A DNA stretch of 64,000 nucleotides from the NCBI RefSeq assembly GCF_007829335.1, contig NZ_VIWO01000001.1:434001-498000 (forward strand), written 5' to 3'. Position 1 is the stretch's first letter. Every line of letters begins with the position of its first letter. The translations under genes were made by a program, and so were the position numbers. Shown in pieces: positions 26,930-35,956 of the stretch. Origin of the DNA: Chitinophaga polysaccharea. GTDB lineage: Bacteria; Bacteroidota; Bacteroidia; Chitinophagales; Chitinophagaceae. The notes beneath the pieces were generated by a model. It searched no databases and had not been told where the DNA came from. It saw only the letters and a list, made by a program, of their open reading frames with translations.

Positions 26930-28291
26930 TTGTTTACATCAAAGTTGAACATTTTGGGCATCCTTTCGGCAAGCAACGTATCCTATCTTTTACAAGCCAG
27001 CACACCTATTGGCACCCCTAACGTGGTGGTGTTCCTGCTTGTTATATTTGTTCTACTGCTGCTTACCTTTATCGTATCCGGAGCAGAGGTAGCTTTCTTT
27101 TCCTTGAATTATAAGGACCTGAACGTACTTAAAACCCGGCAAAACGCTTCCGGCAAGCTCATTACCAAACTGCTGGAAAAGCCCAAATCGCTCCTGGCCT
27201 CCCTGCAAATAGCCGGAGTATTGCTGATGATCGCCTTTATTATGATCACCAACTACCTCGTAACCCAAATGGAAGACCTGCAAACATTGCCGGTAGTTTC
27301 ACTGGTGGTACGTATTTCCGCTATCTGCCTCATATTATTGTTTTTCGGACAAATCCTCCCTCGCGTTTGGGCAGCCCAGAATAATATCCGGTTTGCTACC
27401 TATTTCGCCTGGTTTGTAAGCCTGATCCATGCCACCATGGAACCGGTAAGCGACTTCTTTGTAAGCCTCAGCGGCAGCCTGGAAGCCAGCCTCTTTCATC
27501 GCGGCGCCGGCCCGGTCAATTACCAGGAAATTGACGAAGCCATTGAAATGAGCGTAGACCCTACCGCCTCTCAGGAAGAAAAAAATATCCTGAAAGGCAT
27601 CCTTAAATTCGGAAACATCACCGTAAAACAGATTATGCGGGGCCGCCTCGATGTAAACGGGGTAGAATACGACAACTCCTTCTCCGACATCATCAAACGG
27701 GTGGCTGACCTCCACTACTCCAGGTTACCCGTATATAAAGATAATCTCGACAATATCGTTGGCGTCATCCATACCAAAGACCTGCTGCCTCACCTCGATA
27801 AAGGCGACAGCTTTGACTGGCATGAAGTGATGCGCCAGCCTTTCTTTGTACATGGCCATAAATTAATTGAAGACCTGCTCTCTGAATTCCAGAGCAGACG
27901 CATGCACTTTGCCGTAGTGGTGGATGAATTCGGCGGTACTTCCGGTATTGTTACACTGGAAGATATCATGGAGGAAGTAATTGGCGATATCAAAGACGAA
28001 TTCGATGAAGAAGAATTCAACTACAGCAAAGTAGATAACTTCACCTACGTATTTGAAGGCAAAACCATGCTGAACGATGCCTGCCGCATCATGAACATCA
28101 CTCCCGAAACCTTTGAAGCAGTAAAAGGCGAAAGCGACTCCCTTGGCGGCCTCATATTAGAGCTGGCCGGAAAATTTCCGGAAGAAAACAGCGTTATTAA
28201 CTACAATAACTTTGATTTTACTGTACTGGAAGTGAATAAAATGCGCATCCAGAAAGTACAGGTCACCATCAGGCCGGATGCCGCTGAATAA
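26930..28291 (+). CDS. gldE: Gliding motility-associated protein GldE (HlyC/CorC family)
   Basis: 453 residues. N-terminal DUF21-type membrane domain with segments near 28-52, 85-110 and 125-150 (LTFIVSGAEVAFFSL is characteristic), then a CBS pair (about 205-330, IKRVADLHYSRLPVYKDNLDNIVGVIH and FGGTSGIVTLEDIMEEVIGDI) and a CorC/HlyC C-terminal domain. GldE is linked to gliding and the type IX secretion system in Flavobacterium; related CorC proteins affect Mg transport. No ATG lies near the N-terminus, so TTG 26930 (or TTG 26945) must serve as start. Confidence 0.88.
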   Translation: MFTSKLNILGILSASNVSYLLQASTPIGTPNVVVFLLVIFVLLLLTFIVSGAEVAFFSLNYKDLNVLKTRQNASGKLITKLLEKPKSLLASLQIAGVLLMIAFIMITNYLVTQMEDLQTLPVVSLVVRISAICLILLFFGQILPRVWAAQNNIRFATYFAWFVSLIHATMEPVSDFFVSLSGSLEASLFHRGAGPVNYQEIDEAIEMSVDPTASQEEKNILKGILKFGNITVKQIMRGRLDVNGVEYDNSFSDIIKRVADLHYSRLPVYKDNLDNIVGVIHTKDLLPHLDKGDSFDWHEVMRQPFFVHGHKLIEDLLSEFQSRRMHFAVVVDEFGGTSGIVTLEDIMEEVIGDIKDEFDEEEFNYSKVDNFTYVFEGKTMLNDACRIMNITPETFEAVKGESDSLGGLILELAGKFPEENSVINYNNFDFTVLEVNKMRIQKVQVTIRPDAAE

Positions 28292-28319
28292 GTATAACCG
28301 CCTGCTAAATACGCCTAAA

Positions 28320-28922
28320 ATGCCAGATGTAAAAGCAAGGGCCCTCGCCCTGGTATCCCTGTTCATATTACTGTTTACCGCCTGTGAAAATGTGCCCACA
28401 CCTAAACCTAGGGGCTATTTCCTGATAAAATTGCCGGAAAGACAGTACCGCAAATTCGATATGCCAGGATACCCCTATACATTTGAATATCCCGCATACG
28501 CCAATATCGTAAAGGATACCTCCTTCTTTGGAGAAGCTCCCGAAAATCCTTACTGGATCAACGTAGACTTCCCCTCCCTCAATGGAAAGATTTACCTGAG
28601 CTATAAAATCATTGGACCAGGCAACAATACCTTCCGTAAACTGGTAGATGATGCCTTTAAAATGACCTATAAACACACCTACAAGGCCGAATATATTGAC
28701 GAAAATGCGATTCATACGCCCAACCACGTCAATGGTACCTTCTATGAAGTAGGAGGCAATGCCGCCTCGTCCAAACAGTTTTTCGCCACCGATTCCCTCC
28801 ATCACTTTCTCCGGGGAGCCCTCTATTTCGATGCTACCCCCAATGCCGATTCACTTGCCCCTGTTTACAAATTCCTGGAACAGGATATGTGGCACATGGT
28901 GGAAACCCTCCGCTGGAGATAA
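28320..28922 (+). CDS. gldD: Gliding motility lipoprotein GldD
   Basis: About 200 residues. The signal peptide reads MPDVKARALALVSLFILLFTAC with a lipobox Cys. The mature part starts PTPKPRGYFLIKLPERQYRKF and shows EYPAYANI and PYWINVDFPS, typical of GldD. It is an outer membrane associated lipoprotein needed for gliding in Flavobacterium. A frame from 28278 overlaps gldE by 14 bp, but ATG 28320 gives a normal lipoprotein signal. Confidence 0.88.
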   Translation: MPDVKARALALVSLFILLFTACENVPTPKPRGYFLIKLPERQYRKFDMPGYPYTFEYPAYANIVKDTSFFGEAPENPYWINVDFPSLNGKIYLSYKIIGPGNNTFRKLVDDAFKMTYKHTYKAEYIDENAIHTPNHVNGTFYEVGGNAASSKQFFATDSLHHFLRGALYFDATPNADSLAPVYKFLEQDMWHMVETLRWR

Positions 28923-28936
28923 GCCCGTAATACTGT

Positions 28937-28944
28937 AACTTTGT
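28937..28944 (+). promoter_or_regulatory. -7 box TAACTTTG upstream of the DUF3109 gene
   Basis: Perfect TAnnTTTG match 51 bp before the ATG at 28996. Confidence 0.5.
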
Positions 28945-28995
28945 GGTCTTATTAAGATTGTCTGTTACACAATTCAGGCGAAAGACCATTTCCCG

Positions 28996-29565
28996 ATGAT
29001 CATCATTGACGATAAATACATAAGTGACGAAGTAATTGAAGAGCAATTCGTTTGCAATCTCTCCGCCTGTAAAGGCGCCTGCTGTGTGGCGGGCGACTGC
29101 GGCGCCCCGCTTGATAAAACGGAAGTAAAAACACTGAAGAAAATTTACCCGCAAATTAAATCCTACCTGCGGGCGGAAGGAATACAGGAAATTGAACATA
29201 CCGGTACCAATACCACTGATGACGAATACGGCTATGTGACGCCCATCGTTAACAAAGGCATCTGTGCCTACGCTACCATAGACGATCATGGTGTTGTTGG
29301 TTGCGGTATAGAAAAAGCCTATAACGACGGCGTAGTGGACTTTAAAAAACCTATCTCCTGCCACCTCTACCCCATTCGTATTAAAAAATACGAAACCTTT
29401 GAAGCGGTGAATTACGACCGCTGGGATGTTTGCAAGCCTGCCTGCAAAAACGGTAAAACCTTACAGGTACCCGTATACCGGTTCCTCAAGGATGCTTTGA
29501 TCAGAAAATACGGCACGGAATTTTATGAAGTGCTGGATAAAATTGCAAGAAAAGAACACGAGTAA
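28996..29565 (+). CDS. DUF3109 family Cys-rich protein
   Basis: 189 residues with eleven Cys in clusters: FVCNLSACKGACCVAGDCG at the start, then GICAY, GCGIEKAY, ISCHLYP and DVCKPACKNGK. This arrangement resembles YkgJ-type proteins proposed to bind zinc or an iron-sulfur cluster. Function unknown. It starts after its own promoter box and precedes lutB by 46 bp. Confidence 0.8.
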   Translation: MIIIDDKYISDEVIEEQFVCNLSACKGACCVAGDCGAPLDKTEVKTLKKIYPQIKSYLRAEGIQEIEHTGTNTTDDEYGYVTPIVNKGICAYATIDDHGVVGCGIEKAYNDGVVDFKKPISCHLYPIRIKKYETFEAVNYDRWDVCKPACKNGKTLQVPVYRFLKDALIRKYGTEFYEVLDKIARKEHE

Positions 29566-29611
29566 ATCATTTTGAGATTTAACTATCTTTAATCAGGAAT
29601 ATTGCTTGCTT

Positions 29612-30991
29612 ATGCATCAAATAGCATCTACTTTTCTCGAAGAAAGTGATAAAAAAGCGGCCGATCTGGGCCACCGGCAGACGATCAATTTCAATATAGG
29701 CAAATATAATACAGCCGTAAAAGCCGGTAAACAGCAGTTTGCAGACCTGGCTATTGCGCGCGAAAGAGCTAAAAATATAAAGTGGAGAGCCATCGAGCAT
29801 CTTGATAATCTCCTGGAAGAGTTTGAGCAAAACTTCACGCGGCGCGGGGGTAAAGTGATCTGGGCTGAAACAGCAGAACAGGTACAACAGGAAATTCTGG
29901 CCATCTGTCAGGCCAAACAATGCAAGAGCATTGTGAAAAGCAAGTCCATGGCCACCGAAGAAGTACATCTCAACGCCTTTATGGAAAGCAATGGGATTGA
30001 ATGTGTGGAAACCGACCTGGGCGAATACATCCAACAACTCGACGGAGAACCTCCTTATCATATCGTTACACCAGCCATGCACAAGAGCAAGGAAGATGTA
30101 GCCCGCCTGTTTGCAGAAAAACTGGGTACTGATCCGGGCCTTACGCCGGAACAACTTACCCTCGTAGCCCGCGATAAACTCCGGCACAAATACCTGGAAG
30201 CAGAAATCGGCATCACCGGCGCCAACTTTATCCTGGCGGATACCGGCTCGGTGGCTGTTACAGAAAATGAAGGCAACGCACGCCTCACCACTGCTTTTCC
30301 CAAAACGCATATTGTACTGGTTGGCATCGAAAAAGTATTGCCTTCCATAGCCGACCTGGGCCTTTTCTGGCCGCTACTGGCCACCTATGGCACCGGGCAA
30401 CAGGTAACCGCCTACAACAGCATTTTCAGTGGTCCCCGCCAGGAAGGAGAAACCGACGGCCCTGAAGAGATGTATGTGATCCTGATGGACAACGGCCGCA
30501 CCAATATCCTCCAGGATACTACCGCCCGCGAAAGCCTGTATTGCATTCGCTGCGGCTCCTGCCTCAATGCCTGCCCCGTTTATAAAAACATTGGCGGCCA
30601 TACTTATGCAGCCACTTATAGCGGCCCTATTGGCTCTGTTATTACGCCCCATCTGAAAGGAATGGATTCCTACATACACCTGAGCTTTGCCTCTTCCCTT
30701 TGCGGCAACTGTACAGAAGTATGCCCGGTGCGTATCAACCTGCACGAACTTTTGTTACATAACCGGCAAAAAGCGGTGGAAGAAAATTATACTTCCGGCG
30801 GAGAAAAATTTGCCTGGTATTTATGGAAACAGGGCTGTGGCAGTCGCAAAATGATGAATATGGCCAGCGGAAAAATGAAGAATTTCCTGTTACGCCGTTT
30901 TTTTGCCAAAAGCTGGGGAGATAACCGGGAACTACCGGTATTTGCCGCTAAATCCTTCAATCAGCAATGGAAAGAGCGGAATAAAGGCTAG
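29612..30991 (+). CDS. lutB: Lactate utilization iron-sulfur protein LutB
   Basis: About 459 residues. An LUD domain (about 60-300, VKSKSMATEEVHLN, TDTGSVAVTENEGNAR-like) is followed by two 4Fe-4S motifs: CIRCGSCLNACPVY and CGNCTEVCPV. LutB acts with LutA and LutC in oxidising L-lactate to pyruvate. Neither lutA nor lutC is adjacent. The longer frame starts with TTG 29606; ATG 29612 is preferred. Its stop overlaps by 4 bp the stop of the convergent anti-sigma gene. Confidence 0.9.
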   Translation: MHQIASTFLEESDKKAADLGHRQTINFNIGKYNTAVKAGKQQFADLAIARERAKNIKWRAIEHLDNLLEEFEQNFTRRGGKVIWAETAEQVQQEILAICQAKQCKSIVKSKSMATEEVHLNAFMESNGIECVETDLGEYIQQLDGEPPYHIVTPAMHKSKEDVARLFAEKLGTDPGLTPEQLTLVARDKLRHKYLEAEIGITGANFILADTGSVAVTENEGNARLTTAFPKTHIVLVGIEKVLPSIADLGLFWPLLATYGTGQQVTAYNSIFSGPRQEGETDGPEEMYVILMDNGRTNILQDTTARESLYCIRCGSCLNACPVYKNIGGHTYAATYSGPIGSVITPHLKGMDSYIHLSFASSLCGNCTEVCPVRINLHELLLHNRQKAVEENYTSGGEKFAWYLWKQGCGSRKMMNMASGKMKNFLLRRFFAKSWGDNRELPVFAAKSFNQQWKERNKG

Positions 30992-32241
30992 TTCTTTTTT
31001 TCGCTGAATTTCACCTTTACTTTGACCTTGGCAGGCTTCCCGTCTGACGCTGGCGTCCACGACGGTCCTTCTTTAATAACCCTGATAGCCTCTGCATCAC
31101 ATGCCTCGTTTAAATGACGCAGTATCCTGAAGTGCTGCAATGATCCGTCAGGCATAACAGTAAAGGCTACACGTACAACACCATTATATTTGTTTTCCGG
31201 GTTAACGGTTTTGGTACGCAGATAATTCTCAAAAGCAGTAAGGCCTATTACCGGCGAAGGTGCGCGGTAGCCCGGATCTTCCGCATCTTCATTGCGGCCA
31301 TACCCAACTACCACCACGTCATTAAGCGCATTTGATTCCTGTCCAATAGCCACTCCGGCCACCTTCCCTTGCAGCGCCCTCTGCAAACCTGAATCCGGAC
31401 TAACGCCACGAATCATCACGTTAGCAGATGAAGATTCCTTTTTCTGTGTACCGTACCCCATCACCACTACCTCATGTAGCGCTTTGTCCTTATTATTTAA
31501 CAAAGTTACATTGCCCAATAAGGAGGTATCTGTCTGTTGCTTTTTTTTGTATAAATCAGATATAAACCCCTGATCACCTTCGCTGCGGCCAGTAGGCTTC
31601 GCGGGAGTCGCGCCGGGAGCCAAGGTAGCCGGACTAGCCGATTTTAATGCCGGTGCTGCGACAGGTGCCGGCGCAGCAGCCACTGTGGGAGACGGAGGCG
31701 TTATCGCAGGTGCTGCTTCCTGTACCTCGTCATGAGTGGATGATAACTCAGCAGGCATGTTTTCCCTGTTTTTAGATAATACTTGCGATGCCCGGGAGGT
31801 TTCCGGGGCAATTTTATCGGCATTGGCTAATTTATCTGTACTTGGCGCCGGTGATGGTATAGCAGAATCGGCTGCCGGCGCTGGCGCAGCAGGTATACCC
31901 GCAATCGGAGGGGCTACTTTTTGCTGATTCCAGAGGAACCAACCGGCGGAAAACATAAGTAACAGGATAGCAGCGGCAGCGGCCCATCGATAGTACAACG
32001 CCCTGACCTTTCCCTTTTCAGGAGCTATCCGCTGAGCCAACCTGGCGGTAAGATCTGCCTGTTGCGCCTGTTGATCCGGTGAATGCTGGGCATACCCATC
32101 AAGGGCATCGGCCAGGAACGGGTCGTCAAGCGCCTGCCGCTCCAGGTCGTGCATCGCTTTATCGTCCAGCTCTCCCGCCAGGTATTGGCGGATCAAGCCA
32201 GCCAGCTCTTCCGGTTTGATATGTGGTCGCTTGTCAGACAT
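30988..32241 (-). CDS. Anti-sigma-like inner membrane protein with SusC-like motifs and TonB C-terminal domain
   Basis: 417 residues. Residues 1-75 are cytoplasmic and anti-sigma-like (IRQYLAGELDDKAMHDLERQ). A membrane segment lies at 86-104. A long Pro/Ala-rich periplasmic linker follows (110-215). Residues 255-315 hold two SusC plug-type motifs, LHEVVVMGYGTQKK and LNDVVVVGYG, flanking VMIRGVSPDS and LQRALQGKVAGVAI, all typical of the N-terminus of SusC TonB-dependent transporters. Residues 330-415 are a TonB C-terminal domain (VRVAFTVMPDGSLQHFRILR). It overlaps the sigma gene by 8 bp. Probably a cell-surface signalling anti-sigma that can also contact TonB partners. Confidence 0.8.
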   Translation of the reverse strand: MSDKRPHIKPEELAGLIRQYLAGELDDKAMHDLERQALDDPFLADALDGYAQHSPDQQAQQADLTARLAQRIAPEKGKVRALYYRWAAAAAILLLMFSAGWFLWNQQKVAPPIAGIPAAPAPAADSAIPSPAPSTDKLANADKIAPETSRASQVLSKNRENMPAELSSTHDEVQEAAPAITPPSPTVAAAPAPVAAPALKSASPATLAPGATPAKPTGRSEGDQGFISDLYKKKQQTDTSLLGNVTLLNNKDKALHEVVVMGYGTQKKESSSANVMIRGVSPDSGLQRALQGKVAGVAIGQESNALNDVVVVGYGRNEDAEDPGYRAPSPVIGLTAFENYLRTKTVNPENKYNGVVRVAFTVMPDGSLQHFRILRHLNEACDAEAIRVIKEGPSWTPASDGKPAKVKVKVKFSEKKN

Positions 32242-32812
32242 TTTGTTGCTCCATACATATTTTCAGGTTACGCTTTCCGTTCTGGATATAGCTTTTCACC
32301 TTATTCATTTCGTAACCGGTAATAACACTTACCTCCCGGTAGCTTTTCTCCTGCAGGTAAAACAGGTCCACACTGCGCTTCTGCTCTTCCGGCAAGGTTT
32401 CCAGGCACTTTTCCATGCTCTGGAGATTGTCCTCCAGCGTTATTCCGTTCACATGATGCCCTATTTCCTCATTTTCCACAACAGGGTAATCATCTATAGG
32501 CACCTGCCGGGATTCCTTGTTTTTCATGGCTCTTAGCTTCATCAGGCAGTGGTTACGGCTCAGCACGTGTAACCAGCTTTTGAAATGATGTACCTCATGC
32601 ACCTTCAACTTATCTATAAGCTCCTCAAAGATCTGCATTACCGCATCCTTACTGGCTTCTTCATCAAAATATTTCAGGCATACCCCATATACCAGGTTCA
32701 TATAACGCTGGTAAAGGGCAGCAAGAAAATCCAGTTTGCCGGAAGCTTTATACTCCCGGATCAAATCTGCATCTGCTGCATCCTGCATGATATTTTGCTG
32801 AATAAAGGACAT
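32234..32812 (-). CDS. ECF-type RNA polymerase sigma factor
   Basis: 192 residues. Region 2 shows FLAALYQRYMNLVYGVCLKYF and DAVMQIFEELIDKL; region 4 shows LPEEQKRSVDLFYLQEKSYREVSVITGYEMNKVKSYIQNGKRNL. It overlaps the start of its likely anti-sigma partner by 8 bp, which indicates translational coupling. Targets are not visible in the window. Confidence 0.92.
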   Translation of the reverse strand: MSFIQQNIMQDAADADLIREYKASGKLDFLAALYQRYMNLVYGVCLKYFDEEASKDAVMQIFEELIDKLKVHEVHHFKSWLHVLSRNHCLMKLRAMKNKESRQVPIDDYPVVENEEIGHHVNGITLEDNLQSMEKCLETLPEEQKRSVDLFYLQEKSYREVSVITGYEMNKVKSYIQNGKRNLKICMEQQNV

Positions 32813-32913
32813 TGGGTGGCCGCCGGCTTTTGCCGCTTAGCGGTAGCATACTATTGGTTTACAAAGCAACAATACTATTATTTTTTTTCGAATATTAAGC
32901 TATTAAAACCAGA

Positions 32914-32937
32914 AAGCGCCGGAGAATTCCAGCGCTT
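32914..32937 (-). terminator. Possible weak terminator after purH
   Basis: AAGCGC at 32914-32919 pairs with GCGCTT at 32932-32937; on the minus strand the stem is followed by TCTGGTTTTAAT. It lies 28 bp beyond the purH stop. The stem is short and the T tract interrupted. Confidence 0.4.
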
Positions 32938-32964
32938 CCAAATTTATTGTTTTATATGCTTTTA

Positions 32965-34479
32965 TTAGTGTCTGAAATGACGCATGCCCGTCATTACCAT
33001 CACCATATCGTGTTCTTTGCAGAATTCAATGGAGTCACTGTCCCTTACTGAGCCACCAGGCTGAATTACCGCGTTAATGCCCTGTTCGTGCGCAATGCTT
33101 ACGCAGTCGTTGAATGGGAAGAAGGCATCAGAAGCCATTACGGCGCCTTTCAGATCAAAGTTGAACTGTCCTGCCTTTTCGATGGCGTGACGTAAAGCAT
33201 CGATACGGGAAGTCTGGCCACAGCCTTTACCAATCAGTTGTTTATCCTTTACCAGCGCGATAGCGTTTGATTTCAGGTGTTTACATACGATGTTGGCAAA
33301 TTCCAGGTCAGATTTCTCTGCTTCAGTAGCCGGACGAGCGCCTACTTCATTCCATTCTTTGTAATTACCGTTATCGCTATCCTGCAGTAATACGCCGTTC
33401 AGTACATTTTTGAACATGTATTTGCTCTTCACCGGCTGCTTTTGTTCCAGTAAGATGCGGTTCTTTCTAGCCTGTAATACGGTCAGCGCATCCGCATCAA
33501 AGCCAGGTGCGATCAGGATTTCAAAGAATATTTCGCTGATAGATTCCGCGGTGGTTTTATCAATGATCTTATTGGTAACCAGTACGCCGCCGAAAGCACT
33601 TTCCTTATCACCTGCCAATGCTGCTTCCCAGGCCTCTTTCAGGGTGGCGCGGGAGGCAATACCGCATACGTTGGTATGCTTGATAACGGCAAAAGTGGTG
33701 GCTTCAAACTCCTGGATCAGTTGGCAGGCTGCGTCTACATCTACCAAGTTGTTGAAGGATAATTCCTTACCATGTAGTTTGTTGAATATTTCGGTGAGGT
33801 TACCGTAGAAAACACCCCGTTGATGTGGGTTTTCACCGTAACGGTTTACCTGCCCTTCCGGAACAGACAGTTGGAAGTTCGCTCCGGGCTCGTTGTTCAG
33901 GAAATATTGTGAAATCGCTACATCATAGTGAGCACATACTTCAAAGGCCTTAGCAGCAAAGCTTCTGCGGTCCTCAATAGAAGTAGCCCCATTGTTATCG
34001 GTTAATACCTTTTCCAGGTCGGCATACTGATCTTTGGAAGCTACAATCACTACATCTTTGTAGTTTTTGCCGGCTGCACGGATCAGGGAAACACCACCTA
34101 TATCAATTTTCTCAATGATTGTTTGTTCTACGCTGGTACTCTTTACAGTTTCCTCAAAAGGGTACAGGTCTACGATTACCAGGTCTATTTCCGGGATCTG
34201 GTATTCCTTCAGCTGCTCCAGGTCCTGCGGGTTATCGCGACGGGCCAGAATACCACCAAACACTTTAGGGTGCAGGGTTTTTACACGTCCCCCTAAAATA
34301 GAAGGGTAAGCGGTCAGGTCTTCAACTGCCACACATTTCACCCCCAGGTCTTCAATAAATTTTTGCGTACCGCCGGTAGAGTAAATGGTAACACCTTGTT
34401 CACCTAACTTTTTAACAATGTTCTCCAGGTTATCTTTATAGAAAACGGAGATCAAAGCTGATTTAATTTGCTTTTGCAT
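32965..34479 (-). CDS. purH: Bifunctional AICAR transformylase / IMP cyclohydrolase
   Basis: 504 residues. The N-terminal MGS-type IMP cyclohydrolase domain (about 1-150) includes IYSTGGTQKFIEDLG and RVKTLHPKVFGGIL. The AICARFT domain includes VIKHTNVCGIA with the catalytic Lys-His and ends GGSVRDSD...MVMTGMRHFRH. It catalyses the last two steps of purine synthesis. Confidence 0.96.
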   Translation of the reverse strand: MQKQIKSALISVFYKDNLENIVKKLGEQGVTIYSTGGTQKFIEDLGVKCVAVEDLTAYPSILGGRVKTLHPKVFGGILARRDNPQDLEQLKEYQIPEIDLVIVDLYPFEETVKSTSVEQTIIEKIDIGGVSLIRAAGKNYKDVVIVASKDQYADLEKVLTDNNGATSIEDRRSFAAKAFEVCAHYDVAISQYFLNNEPGANFQLSVPEGQVNRYGENPHQRGVFYGNLTEIFNKLHGKELSFNNLVDVDAACQLIQEFEATTFAVIKHTNVCGIASRATLKEAWEAALAGDKESAFGGVLVTNKIIDKTTAESISEIFFEILIAPGFDADALTVLQARKNRILLEQKQPVKSKYMFKNVLNGVLLQDSDNGNYKEWNEVGARPATEAEKSDLEFANIVCKHLKSNAIALVKDKQLIGKGCGQTSRIDALRHAIEKAGQFNFDLKGAVMASDAFFPFNDCVSIAHEQGINAVIQPGGSVRDSDSIEFCKEHDMVMVMTGMRHFRH

Positions 34480-34539
34480 GAATGGAAAACATTAGAAATT
34501 AATAACATAGGTCCCCTGGTCTGGAACCGAAAAGAAGCG

Positions 34540-34547
34540 CAAAGTTA
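34540..34547 (-). promoter_or_regulatory. -7 box TAACTTTG of purH
   Basis: Perfect TAnnTTTG on the minus strand, about 60 bp before the purH ATG. The implied leader is about 55 nt and carries a short CCAGACCAGGGGACC stretch; no purine riboswitch pattern was recognised. Confidence 0.55.
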
Positions 34548-34716
34548 ACACGTAACAATCATTTTTCCATTCTTCTACCCCGTAGAATTGGAGCTGGGCA
34601 CTAAAAAATCTCAAAAATGTGGGTAACTTGTTCGCTGATAACTGCTTAGATACTCATAAAGTTTATACCTTGACATTACTGTAGCTCGTTTGTACCCGTT
34701 TAAAACAACTCCCTAT

Positions 34717-35853
34717 ATGAAAAAAATCCTCTTATTATTTTTCTTTACAAGCATATTTTCTGCCGTAAAGGCTCAGATCTTTTGTGATACCGTCGTTACT
34801 TATGCCCGAGGCGCTAATCCAACCAATGGGGTTAAAATCAAAACTAATTTACCATTCAGTAATGGTGTGGAAATGCCTACCATTATCCTGGAAGGTTACA
34901 ACTATGGCACATCATCGCCTATTGGGCTGATCATTAATTTCTATGTTTATGACAATATCTTCCAGAGTGTGCGAGCCTCGTCATTTGGAGCTTATACTCC
35001 ACGCTTGTACCTCGCCAATGAAAACGGTAAGGTGATAATTTTCATTGATAGTAAAGACTATTTTCAACGCTTTGCTATCAGGGCTTTCGCAAAAGGTCTG
35101 GCGATGGACGTTGCATCCAGTTATCAGGGATGGAGCTTGGTAGACGAGGCTATTTCCGCTTCTGCTACACAGCAAACTGAAATCACTTACTATAACAAAT
35201 TTGGCGGCACTGTTTCATTCCCCGGAAATGGCATCTGGACCCAATCCGGGCGTGTTGGGATCAATAATGGCTCTCCCCGGGCGCCTTTAGATGTGGTTGC
35301 CACCGCCACCGACACGGCTAACGGAATTAAGCTGGCAGCCGTTCTTGGTAACGCGTATAATGAATGGACTACTTTTGGCGCTCCCACCGGCGGAAGAATC
35401 CGGGGTAGCAACGAAGGTTACCTTGTGCTCGAAACCAATTCTGCCGGCACTGATAACAAAATGTACATTAACACCGCATCCAAAGGCAACATTATTATGG
35501 CAACCGGCGGTGGCAGTGTGGGCATAGGAACCGTTAATCCCGGTGCTTGTAAATTAGCCGTAGAAGGACTACTGGGGGCAAGAAAAATAAAAGTAACCCA
35601 ATCCTCCACCTGGGCAGATTATGTATTCCACGACGACTATACCGTTATGCCGCTTTATGAAACCGAAAAATTCATCAAAGCGAATAAACATCTTCCTGGT
35701 ATCCCTACAGCCAAAGAAGTGGCAGAAAATGGATATGATGTTGGAGAGATGAACAGGTTGTTACTGGAAAAAGTGGAGGAAATGACCTTACACCTGATTC
35801 GGATGCAGAAGAAAATCGACGAACTGGAAAGCAAGCTACAAACAAAGCTTTAA
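34717..35853 (+). CDS. Secreted protein with C-terminal S74-chaperone-like region
   Basis: About 378 residues. Signal peptide MKKILLLFFFTSIFSAVKA. The middle is beta-rich with repeated Gly/Asn turns (GKVIIFIDSKD, RAPLDVVATATDTANGI, GSVGIGTVNPGACKLAVEG). The C-terminus reads WADYVFHDDYTVMPLYETEKFI, KHLPGIPTAKEVAENGYDVGEMN and ends in a coiled coil (LLLEKVEEMTLHLIRMQKKIDELESKL). This tail is very common in Bacteroidota surface proteins and resembles the intramolecular chaperone of tail fibres. No phage genes are near. Function unknown; a trimeric surface fibre is plausible. The frame from TTG 34690 is rejected because the signal peptide begins at ATG 34717. Confidence 0.75.
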   Translation: MKKILLLFFFTSIFSAVKAQIFCDTVVTYARGANPTNGVKIKTNLPFSNGVEMPTIILEGYNYGTSSPIGLIINFYVYDNIFQSVRASSFGAYTPRLYLANENGKVIIFIDSKDYFQRFAIRAFAKGLAMDVASSYQGWSLVDEAISASATQQTEITYYNKFGGTVSFPGNGIWTQSGRVGINNGSPRAPLDVVATATDTANGIKLAAVLGNAYNEWTTFGAPTGGRIRGSNEGYLVLETNSAGTDNKMYINTASKGNIIMATGGGSVGIGTVNPGACKLAVEGLLGARKIKVTQSSTWADYVFHDDYTVMPLYETEKFIKANKHLPGIPTAKEVAENGYDVGEMNRLLLEKVEEMTLHLIRMQKKIDELESKLQTKL

Positions 35854-35880
35854 AAGGCCTTGTAAAGACCGGAAAGACAA

Positions 35881-35940
35881 ATATCAGCCAATACATGGAT
35901 AGCGAAATCCCAAGTCGTGTATTGGCTGATATCTATCTTT
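35881..35940. terminator. Bidirectional terminator between the secreted-protein gene and comEC
   Basis: A 15-bp perfect arm at 35881-35895 (ATATCAGCCAATACA) is inverted at 35918-35932. It sits between two converging genes. T-rich sequence follows on the plus side (CTATCTTTCT) and is weaker on the minus side. Confidence 0.7.
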
Positions 35941-35956
35941 CTATGTTCTTCCTCCG

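Noticed and set aside
30988..32241. Reading the VVVxGYG motifs as a truncated SusC transporter
   Set aside because: There is no beta-barrel or full plug; the protein has an inner membrane segment, overlaps an ECF sigma gene and ends in a TonB domain.
34480..34547. Purine riboswitch in the purH leader
   Set aside because: The implied leader is only about 55 nt and lacks the conserved three-way junction bases of known purine or PRPP switches.
34690..35853. Phage tail-fibre gene and hence a prophage
   Set aside because: The neighbours are purH and comEC; no other phage gene was seen. The tail is common in chromosomal Bacteroidota surface proteins.
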